Assembly: GCA_025210525.1 (NCBI GenBank)
Contig: JAOARP010000047.1
Coordinates: 248,001 to 312,000 of the forward strand
Reading direction: 5' to 3'
Source of the DNA: Marinisporobacter sp.
GTDB taxonomy: Bacteria; Bacillota; Clostridia; Peptostreptococcales; Thermotaleaceae
DNA length: 64,000 nt
Part shown: one piece after another, positions 52,220 to 60,900 of the stretch
Layout of the letters: each line of letters opens with the position of its first letter
How positions within the stretch are numbered: position 1 is the first letter of the stretch
Notes under the pieces: model-generated
What the model was told of the DNA's origin: nothing
Database searches by the model: none
Seen by the model: only the letters and a program-made list of their open reading frames with translations
Position numbers and translations under genes: made by a program

Positions 52220-54925
52220 TTACTCCCCTCTTTTTGATCTTCTTCGTCTAAGATCTGTAATGATTACTATAATGAATAACACCATAAAAGTTGCAATCAA
52301 AATCATCTTCATTGTCTTATTTTCATCTTCTTTATTTAAAGACTGCTCTGCCAATGCAGTAGTTGCCTCAGATGTATATTCCTGCTTCAATGCAATGGCT
52401 GCTGTAAGATTATCCTCCTCAGCCATCCTTAATACTACAAAGGAGCTCAAATGAGTGGTACGAAAAGTAACATACATATTTCCATCTGCTTTCAATTCAC
52501 CATGAGATGAAAAAAACTCATTCGTCAATTGTCCATCGCTCCCTATGCATTTGACATAAAGCAAATTTTCGTCATAAATTGAATAATCCGACCCTAAACA
52601 AAGGGTTATATCTAAATAATCATTCTCATTCATATGATAAGTAAATCCACTTTTCTTTTTTAAAGTAATGTTATATTGTGAAAGAGCCTTACTATCTTTT
52701 GGCAAATGAAAGCTTTTATCCATCAGCTTTTCAGTATCATTAGCTACATCCATTGAAACCTCTGGGTTAAGAAGATATCCATTTGCACAAACCTTTCCAT
52801 CCTGACTTTGTGCAGTAAAATTGATTTCTTTTAAATTGCTATTACTTGTCTGTACCAATGTCCCTGTTTCAGTATGTGTACTGTCCTCAACAGGCTCCTT
52901 TATCATTTCCTCAATAGTTTTTAATTCATCTTTCATGGCTTCCACATTTTCTTCAGACCCATCTACGCCATCATCTTTTTCTGTTCCATTACTTTTTTTA
53001 GAAAATACGAAGCTATCCTTTTTCTCCTCTGTTTCACCATTTTTTGAAAAGGTGAAAAAACCACCCGTATAAAGAGGAAACGATATATATCCAGAGGCAT
53101 CAACTACCGTTTGCGTATCATATTTAGAATAGGATGCTTCCTCCAATAAAAGCTCTGCATTATTTGGCGCTTCACCATGATATAAATCCCCATTACACGA
53201 ACCTAAAATATATTTAATATCTATTAAATCACCAGGATTGAAATAATTACTTACATCAATTTTATAATGAATCACTCCTGCAAAAGAACGGGTTCTACTC
53301 ATGAGAAAAAGAACCGTATCTTTACTTTCTGAATAATGTGTAAGTGTTTCCAATGCTCCTTTTTTTCTTTCCGTATACTTTCCTGTATACAAAGAATGTG
53401 TATCTAGGATACCGTCAATTACTGCGGGGTTTGGATTTAATTTATAATCCAAGTAATAGGGTCCCTTCATATTTTCTGGTGTCATACGCCACTCTGAGCC
53501 ATCAATATACAAGGATGAAATTAATTTCCCTGTAACTGGGCTTCGATACTCAACCATTACTTTCATCAATTTTGTTCCATCGTATGAGCTTTCAGTTGGA
53601 GTAAAAGTTGCAGCGTAACCTGAGATAGTATTCATTGATTTCCACGAAGCATGAAAATTATCATCAAGTTTTCCAAGCAAAGTCAATGGCTCATCAACAG
53701 TTCCGTATCCTTTTCCTTTATATTTAAATCTTGTATACTTATTATCTCGTGTTTCCTCAGAAACAGCTTTTGCCTCATCAACGGAAGCACTTGATACATC
53801 TTCCCCGTTGTCAACAATAGTATATAAATCACCTTTAGTAACCCAAAAGGAAATATAGCCACGGTCTACCACCGCCGTAGTATCAACATCTTCACCACTT
53901 ATATGAACAATAGAAGCATTAGAAAAATAATCGCCCACATACATACTCACCTTTAATTTTCCCGGGAAAGCTCCCTTGTGTGCAAAATCAGCAATTACTG
54001 TTCCTTCATTATTTTTTGTACTAATTGCCAAGTCAAACTCCTCTGACGAATCAATTGCTGCCATCCGTCTGCCCTCTGCAAGATAGGACCAAAGCACTGT
54101 GTCATTCTCATCTTTCCACAAAAAATATCGAGATTGACCACTATTTTTCATCTCATTAAAAGCTTCTCCATCTACAACTGATGATTGTACACTACTTAAT
54201 TCAACGTTAAATGGAAGTTCAGGCGTTCCCGCACGAGTATATTCCTGTGCAACAGCCTCTCCCTTTTCATTGGGTTTATCCCACACCTTTGCTTCTTCTT
54301 CAGATGCAAAAGTACATAGCGCCTCAATTTTTTCTATTGGCATCTCATAACCTTCTGCTATCAAAAGATGGTCCCCACCATTTTCAATAGCAAATTCAAT
54401 ATGATGATCTTTAACCTTAGTACGTAAATTAGTTTTTCCTCTTATCGTCACGATAACGCCATCATCAAATCCTACATAATCCCTTACATCCAAAGACAAG
54501 GTAGCAGGCATATAAGAAGAATCTTTTTCACCAATTTCAAGATTTAGAAGTCCTTCTTGCTCTTGCCAAACTTTTACATCCAACATAAGGGGTGCTTTTA
54601 CAACATCTCTAATAGTAGTAGAAAAATGTAAGTTATAATCTTTTTTGCCATATACACTATGTTGCACACTCCAAATGGCTTCTGGTGTCTTTTCCTTCAT
54701 CATATCCAGTCCTTTAGCAGTGATACGATTGTTCGTCCCACTTATATCAATCACATAAGGATCTAGAGCTGTTCCAGCTCCACTTACACTATACTCATCT
54801 GTTCCATTATAAGGATCAAATATGGTAGTGGCAAAAACATTAAACGGTAATAGCAAAAAACAAAGCAAGATAGCATAAATCAATGATAAAGAAGATTTTT
54901 TTCTAAAACAACTTAGTCCTTTCAT
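52220..54925 (-). CDS. Large membrane-anchored surface protein with several repeat modules
   Basis: A 901-residue exported protein: signal peptide ending VFA-T (about residue 34), a divergent module (GTALDPYVIDI ... ENGGDHLLI), an FSNASIVHISG submodule with a GYISF strand, a full module (about 400-630: GYGTVDEPLTLL, IDVSNYFNPGDLIDI, YILGSCNGDLYHG, LYTGGFFTF), a charged linker, a beta domain ending FRTTHLSSFVVL, and a C-terminal helix plus RRRRSKRGE. I chose ATG at 54925 after GGAAGTGGAG; the in-frame TTG at 54940 has no site. It is 5 bases from the LRR gene. Function is inferred from the locus only. Confidence 0.82.
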   Translation of the reverse strand: MKGLSCFRKKSSLSLIYAILLCFLLLPFNVFATTIFDPYNGTDEYSVSGAGTALDPYVIDISGTNNRITAKGLDMMKEKTPEAIWSVQHSVYGKKDYNLHFSTTIRDVVKAPLMLDVKVWQEQEGLLNLEIGEKDSSYMPATLSLDVRDYVGFDDGVIVTIRGKTNLRTKVKDHHIEFAIENGGDHLLIAEGYEMPIEKIEALCTFASEEEAKVWDKPNEKGEAVAQEYTRAGTPELPFNVELSSVQSSVVDGEAFNEMKNSGQSRYFLWKDENDTVLWSYLAEGRRMAAIDSSEEFDLAISTKNNEGTVIADFAHKGAFPGKLKVSMYVGDYFSNASIVHISGEDVDTTAVVDRGYISFWVTKGDLYTIVDNGEDVSSASVDEAKAVSEETRDNKYTRFKYKGKGYGTVDEPLTLLGKLDDNFHASWKSMNTISGYAATFTPTESSYDGTKLMKVMVEYRSPVTGKLISSLYIDGSEWRMTPENMKGPYYLDYKLNPNPAVIDGILDTHSLYTGKYTERKKGALETLTHYSESKDTVLFLMSRTRSFAGVIHYKIDVSNYFNPGDLIDIKYILGSCNGDLYHGEAPNNAELLLEEASYSKYDTQTVVDASGYISFPLYTGGFFTFSKNGETEEKKDSFVFSKKSNGTEKDDGVDGSEENVEAMKDELKTIEEMIKEPVEDSTHTETGTLVQTSNSNLKEINFTAQSQDGKVCANGYLLNPEVSMDVANDTEKLMDKSFHLPKDSKALSQYNITLKKKSGFTYHMNENDYLDITLCLGSDYSIYDENLLYVKCIGSDGQLTNEFFSSHGELKADGNMYVTFRTTHLSSFVVLRMAEEDNLTAAIALKQEYTSEATTALAEQSLNKEDENKTMKMILIATFMVLFIIVIITDLRRRRSKRGE

Positions 54926-54952
54926 TATCTCCACTTCCAATACCCAGTATAA

Positions 54953-56626
54953 TTAGTGTTTTGACTCATAAATTTTATTAAATATTACTGCTGCTTCAGC
55001 ACGTGTCAAATCGTCCTTTGCTCCAAATCTGCCATCTGAATATTCCTCTATATAGCCTGCAGATTTACAAGCACCAGGATATCCCACTGCCCATGATGAT
55101 ATATCATCAGCATCAGTAAAATCATCTGTTCCTGGTTCCATATTTAGTGCATTACAAATGAAAACTGTAGCCATCTCACGATTTACCTTTTTATCAATTC
55201 CAAACACATCCTCTGAAACCCCTTTTGTAATCCCCTCTTCAACAGCTGTAAAAACATAATCGTTCCACATGCTTTTCTTTGGTACATCTGTAAATTCTAT
55301 ATCTCCTGAATGAATAGTAATACCACTAGATAAAAGTAGACCTTTCAAGAATTCTCCTCGATTAATAATCTCATCAGGCTTAAACCTTCCTCCTTCTGCA
55401 GACATATAATTTTTTCCAACCAATAAACATATACTGTCATATGCCAAATTTGAAGAATCTACATCTACAATTTCTGCTGTTTTATACATCTTTGGAGCAA
55501 CCTTTACAAGACGTTTCTCTTTAATAGACGTTTCATTCTTAAGTTCAAAATACCCGCCATTATAAAGAGGCAATGAAAGATATCCGTTATCATCCACTGT
55601 AACCGTCATACCCTTATCCTGATAATGTTTTCTAAAGGTAGGTTCCTGCTTAATAAGTGTATCTGGTTCAGGTTTTATTCCATGAAAAAGATTTCTATCG
55701 GAAGACCCTAAAAGATAATGAACACTTACTACATCTCCTGGCTTAAATTTTCCTGATTCACTTACATCTACAGTAAAAACAATGGGTCCACTAAAATCAC
55801 GCATCCGATAATTGAAAAACAAAGCAGAAGTAGTTGAGTTTCGTACAGCTTTTATCTTTTTTATAGCTTCTTTTTTTCTTTCAGCTCCATTTGGAATATT
55901 ATCACTATACAAATAATGGTTATCAAGAGCATATCCAGATGTAAGATATGTATCTGTAGGATCTAGCATATAATTCATATAATATGGACCTTTATTATTT
56001 CCTGTAACATGTAACCAAAGACTGCCATCAATAAAAAATGAACCACGCAATCTTCCTGTATTTTCATCTCTGTCTTCAACTAAAAGAGCTAAAACATGAC
56101 TTTTATCAAATGACTTTAAATAGTCAGAATCTTTTTTTGAATCCATAGTAGGATATCCAGCCAAATAATTATAGCCCTTCCACGCCGCCTGTAGCTTATA
56201 AAGCTCCATAGGTACATCAGCAAAAGTAGAAATAAGTGTATATGGATCCTCAGTAGAACCAATACCTTTATACGCTCCAACACTCATATCTTTTGTACGC
56301 ATTGATTCTGTAAAATAATCTCTAGTACTTTTTTTTGTATCTTTTATCACATATTCACCATACTTTTTAGCATCAAATTCAATCATTCCTTCACCAACTA
56401 CTGCAGAAGTTTTAATCCCTTGCCCTGATATATTTACAATAGATGTATTTGAAAATTTATTATCTAAATTCACTCTTACTTTACCTGGAACCCTACCATT
56501 TTTCTCACTTACCATAATACTAACCATAGTTCCTGATGCAAAAACAGCCATTGGCATACAAAAAACTAAAGCAATAACAACCAACAATCCAATCCGCTTC
56601 ATAACAATTGATTTTAACTCATTCAT
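54953..56626 (-). CDS. SLH-anchored surface protein with one full module
   Basis: A 557-residue exported protein: signal peptide to about residue 31 (AVFA-SG), an FSNTSIVNISG submodule (about 45-95), a full module (about 120-365: GIGSTEDPYTLI, MRDFSGPIVFTVDV, YLLGSSDRNLFHG, LYNGGYFEL) and three S-layer homology repeats at the C-terminus (about 385-555; FKPDEIINRGEFLKGLL, FTDVPKKSMWNDYVFTAVEEGI, FGAKDDLTRAEAAVIFNKIY). SLH triplets bind pyruvylated wall polymer, placing the module on the outer cell surface. AAGGAGAG lies before the ATG. Confidence 0.88.
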   Translation of the reverse strand: MNELKSIVMKRIGLLVVIALVFCMPMAVFASGTMVSIMVSEKNGRVPGKVRVNLDNKFSNTSIVNISGQGIKTSAVVGEGMIEFDAKKYGEYVIKDTKKSTRDYFTESMRTKDMSVGAYKGIGSTEDPYTLISTFADVPMELYKLQAAWKGYNYLAGYPTMDSKKDSDYLKSFDKSHVLALLVEDRDENTGRLRGSFFIDGSLWLHVTGNNKGPYYMNYMLDPTDTYLTSGYALDNHYLYSDNIPNGAERKKEAIKKIKAVRNSTTSALFFNYRMRDFSGPIVFTVDVSESGKFKPGDVVSVHYLLGSSDRNLFHGIKPEPDTLIKQEPTFRKHYQDKGMTVTVDDNGYLSLPLYNGGYFELKNETSIKEKRLVKVAPKMYKTAEIVDVDSSNLAYDSICLLVGKNYMSAEGGRFKPDEIINRGEFLKGLLLSSGITIHSGDIEFTDVPKKSMWNDYVFTAVEEGITKGVSEDVFGIDKKVNREMATVFICNALNMEPGTDDFTDADDISSWAVGYPGACKSAGYIEEYSDGRFGAKDDLTRAEAAVIFNKIYESKH

Positions 56627-56698
56627 AAAATTTTCTCTCCTTTTCTAATTAACTCACCATAGTGTATAAGCCAAATATTTGTTATGTATCAATTTTTC

Positions 56699-57808
56699 CT
56701 AATTATTTTTAACTGCACCCATTAGCAAAGTATTTATCTCTTCATCAGTAAGGGTTTTATTGTAAAAAAGCTGGTAAAATGTACGTGTTTCCTCTCGGAT
56801 CTCTAAAGGAAAATAATCCGGATAAAGAAGATTCCCCATCCACAAAACACCCATGATTCGGTTAACTGACGGTGGCATATCAAGCCAATTATATGGATAG
56901 CATGGCGTTGAAAACACCCTATGGTTTTCTACAGCTGAGACTAAATTCCATTCTTTTTGTCCATCAGATAAAATACCAAAAATACTATTATCACCTTTTA
57001 CAGTACCGTTCGCCATACTATAAGATGCAATAACAATATCAGGGTTCCATGACAGGATCTGCTCCATATTTACTGTAAGTCGTCCGTCTAATTCTGCCGA
57101 GAGAGTTACAATATTTTCACCTCCCACAAGATCAATTACCTCCGAATGTGATGACCCCTTAGGTGCTGTTTGCAACCCCTTTGACCCTTGTGCATAATAA
57201 ACACTAAGTTTCTTCTCTTTTGAAATAAGTGCTGCTTGTTTTTGTGCATTTTCCAGTACATCTTCACTATAACGTGCCAAAAGCTCTGTCCTGTCCGATT
57301 GAGACAAAATATCTCCTAAAAATCTATAGGTATCAGGAATACTACTTAATGTATAATCCACAAATACTACAGGTATTCCCATACGTTTTTGAAGTTTGTC
57401 TGCATCTGAAATTGTATCTTCGTTTATGTATGTCATCATCAAAATAATATCGGGAGAACGTAACATGATTTCTTCACAATTAGCAGTGTCATTACTTCCC
57501 TGCATTAATCCCAGCACAGGAAGTCCCAAATATTTAGAATTGATATATTTTGCTTCCTCCTTAGCTGGTTTTATACACCACCCCAAAAGTAGGTCAGGAT
57601 TGATTGTATATAGAGTAACTACTCCTGGCTGTCCTGTAGAATATACCTTTTTAATTTCTTTTGGAATTTCTACCCTTCGTCCTACCATATCTCTAATAAC
57701 TTGAGTTTCAGGCTTTGATTCAGGCTGATCCTCATTATAAGCTTTCTGACAGGCACATAAATTTAAACATAAAAGCATAAAAACACATATACTAACAATT
57801 TTTTTCAC
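56699..57808 (-). CDS. FecB/BtuF-type substrate-binding lipoprotein
   Basis: A 369-residue periplasmic-binding-fold class III protein. The signal peptide ends in a lipobox (LNLCAC; lipidated Cys at residue 20). The Peripla_BP_2 fold shows RDMVGRRVEIPKEIKKVYS, SPDIILMMTYINED and a C-terminal NWLDMPPSVNRIMGVLWMGNLLYPDYF stretch found in haem, siderophore and corrinoid binders. It would hand the substrate to the FecCD permease encoded 9 kb downstream in the same unit. The start is GTG at 57808. A hairpin in the 170-base gap upstream may set its expression relative to the giant gene. Confidence 0.92.
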   Translation of the reverse strand: MKKIVSICVFMLLCLNLCACQKAYNEDQPESKPETQVIRDMVGRRVEIPKEIKKVYSTGQPGVVTLYTINPDLLLGWCIKPAKEEAKYINSKYLGLPVLGLMQGSNDTANCEEIMLRSPDIILMMTYINEDTISDADKLQKRMGIPVVFVDYTLSSIPDTYRFLGDILSQSDRTELLARYSEDVLENAQKQAALISKEKKLSVYYAQGSKGLQTAPKGSSHSEVIDLVGGENIVTLSAELDGRLTVNMEQILSWNPDIVIASYSMANGTVKGDNSIFGILSDGQKEWNLVSAVENHRVFSTPCYPYNWLDMPPSVNRIMGVLWMGNLLYPDYFPLEIREETRTFYQLFYNKTLTDEEINTLLMGAVKNN

Positions 57809-57859
57809 AGCTGTTTATACTTCCTTTCTATTCATCACTAATATTCTTTAGTGCAAGAA

Positions 57860-57903
57860 AACAAGCTGCTTACAAATAAATTTTATTATTGTAGCAACCT
57901 GTT
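57860..57903 (-). other. Intergenic hairpin between the giant surface gene and the lipoprotein gene
   Basis: Imperfect arms AACAAGCTGCTTACAA (57860-57875) and TTGTAGCAACCTGTT (57889-57903) pair with some G-U pairs; on the minus strand the stem is followed by TTTCTT. It may act as a leaky terminator or mRNA end. No riboswitch motif is seen in this gap. Confidence 0.45.
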
Positions 57904-57978
57904 CCCTTACACTTAATTGTTCATATTTAAATCAAGTCTCATAAAATCATCTTAAAATTTAGGTTTTTGATTTTATTA

Positions 57979-60900
57979 TTATTTAGCCTCTACCTTATCA
58001 GTTTCATTACTTGTAGCGTTTTGGGGTTTTAAATATGAATCTTTTATATTTTGTGATATGAATTTTTGTACAATCACTGCTACTTCAGCTCGAGTTGCAA
58101 TTCCCTTCGGATCAAGATTTTTTTTATCTTTTCCTTTTATTAATTCTGAACCTACTATCCAATTCATAGCATCTAACGCCCAATCTGATATTTCATCAGC
58201 ATCATCAAACTTCGATATATCCCCCTTTATACCAGTATCTACACCAATAAGCTTCGCATAATTATTCAAAATTACCGCAACTTGTTCACGTGTAACACTG
58301 CCATTAGGATTAAAGCCATGACCCGTTCCTGTAACAATATCATTTTTAGTAGCCCACGCTACTGCTTTAGCATACCAACTATCTTCATCAACATCATCAA
58401 ATGAAATATCTCCACCGTTAGGAGCGCCTTCCAGATTATGAAGTACCGTAACAAACATACTGCGTGTCATGGTCTCATTAGTACCAAATTCAGTTTTTGA
58501 CATCCCTTTAAACAGCTTATGCGATGTTGCAAAATCTATAGCTTCTTTTCCCCAGAAGCTATCATCCACATCGTCAAAGCTCATAGATTTATCCAAGAAC
58601 TTAACCGTACTAGAGCCATCTACGCTAACAAGCATTTCACTACCATTAAATACAGATTTTTTGATGACTTCTTCACTACCATCTTCCTTTACCAATACAG
58701 CAACCATACCACTATCTGCATTTTTAACAGGAACCGCCATCATAACGTCTCCAATCCCTTTAAGTACCTCATCATTAAGCTTAATTTCAAGATTAATTTC
58801 ATCTTCAGAACCTTTTTTAATATGAATTACAACCTTATCATCATCTTTTTTATCTCCGTCTTTAGCTACAATTTTAGCTAAAATATTTTTTGATATAACT
58901 ACATTTGTCATGCCTGTTTTAAGCATAAGATCTGACTTAGTTTTATCCAAAACACTCGAAAGAGCAGTTTTATTAAGCTCAACACTTAATTCGTCAGCTT
59001 CTCCCGTAATAACTGGAGCTATAACTATTACATCAGCATCCACCTCAATAGACGCATCTATTGCTGAATTAATCTCTTTATCATTCACTGCAAAAGCCAC
59101 TACACCATTCTTTGCTTCTACTTTAGGCATGATATTAACAGAAGAAACAGAATTTTCATCTGTAGCTTTTAAACCAACAACACTTGCAACTTCTTCCTCA
59201 GTAGTCTCATTTGCTGTTAATGTATATCTTCCTCCATGTGTAAGCTCAAGTGTAGCGAACCCATTCACAACTTTCGTAGTCCCTCCACTGTAATAAGTTG
59301 AAGGATGATGCAAAGAATCTACCCAATCACCAGAGCTTATATCTGTATGAACAACCTTTCCATCACAACTGCCATCTACATAGGCTATTTTAATTTCAGT
59401 ATCATTCTTAAAATATTCAGATACATCAACACTTACATAAAGCTTTCCTTCAATGGCTGTACGCCATGTCAAATCTGCCTGTACAGAATTTGATGATTGC
59501 CTAGAAACATTAACATCCGTATAATATGGTTGTGCTATATTACATTTTTTAATGTCTTTACCATTAAATTTCCACTTGTACTTCGCCTTACCACAACTAT
59601 TATCCTCTGTCACATAAACCTCCCACCACTGGGATTTACCTGCAAGTTTATTTAGTGCCTTCCATGCAATTTTAGACTGACTGCTATCTGCCAAATGTGC
59701 AAGATATGGATCTCCCTCGCTACCAGAACCACCTTCCTTCTTCAAATCATCTTTCAAAATATATCTCATCCATTTAGGATGCAATTTCAAATCTGCTGTC
59801 ACCTTATCACTAAAGTTATATTTATTCGTTAAATCGCTATCCGTATACCATCCAATAACAAGATAGCCATAACCACTATCAAAGAACCCAGGATCTTTTG
59901 CACACTCTCCACTTTTAACCTTTTGCTCATCAATAGTTGCATTAGGCTCTCCTGTATCAGGGTCATTTCCCGTTACAAAGGTAACAGTAAATTCACCTCC
60001 TGGTAATGTTGTATCACCATCTTCCCCAATCCACTTAGCATAAAGGATCATGTTTTTTGTAACAGGCGTTTCAAAATTATACTCTGAAGTCAATTCTTTA
60101 TCTGTATACCAACCACCAAAAGGATACTTTCCTTTTGTAGGATCTTCTGGCTTGGTAATTTTATATCCATCTTCAGCTGTTAAAATTTGTGGATGAATTG
60201 TACTACCACCATTTTTTTCAAATTCTTCTGGATTATTTGTTTCAAATTCTACTACATATTTTGTTTCTTTGTTCTTATCGTCTTCTTTCTTTACAAGTTC
60301 AAAGTAACCACCATTGCGAAGATCAACGGTAATATATCCATTAGTCACTACCGCTGAAGTATCATTCTTGAAATATATAGGTTCTATCGCTAGCGCATAT
60401 TCGTTTTTAATATGAATCCCATGAAACAAATCAATTTTCGCTGCACCTAGCAAGTAGTTGATGTTTACAGTATCTCCATCTTTAAAATACTTGCTTACAT
60501 CTAGTTTAAATGTTATAGGCCCTGGAAAATCACGCATTTGTGTATGCTGCATCAAAACCCTTTTCTCATCTTCTCTTACAGCCTTCAATTTTTTTAGTGC
60601 AGCAGCACGTCTTTCAGGATAATGTATAGAAGAATAGATAGCATGCATATCAAATTGACCATTTATTAACGCATCAGAAGGATTAAGTGCAATGCCATAT
60701 GTTCTAGGAGATCTGAACCACCCATCCGAATCGCAAGGTTTAAGCCTTCTACCGTCAATAGTGAAGGAAGCCTTCAGTTGTCCAGTAGATGTATCTCTAT
60801 CTTCAAGCACTATATAATGAGGTGTTTTATTGTATTTTTTACCATTAATATCATATCCTGTAATCAAATTTAATACACGAAACGTCAAACTAACCCAATC

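Noticed and set aside
57809..57978. Cobalamin riboswitch or Fur box upstream of the FecB-type lipoprotein gene
   Set aside because: No B12-box, GCCACTG core or GATAATGATTATC-like site could be found; only an imperfect hairpin is present, so the ligand cannot be inferred from this gap.
58469..58881. Two overlapping long plus-strand frames inside the giant surface gene
   Set aside because: They are antisense shadows of a Ser/Asp/Lys-rich coding sequence; no ribosome-binding site and no sensible protein features.
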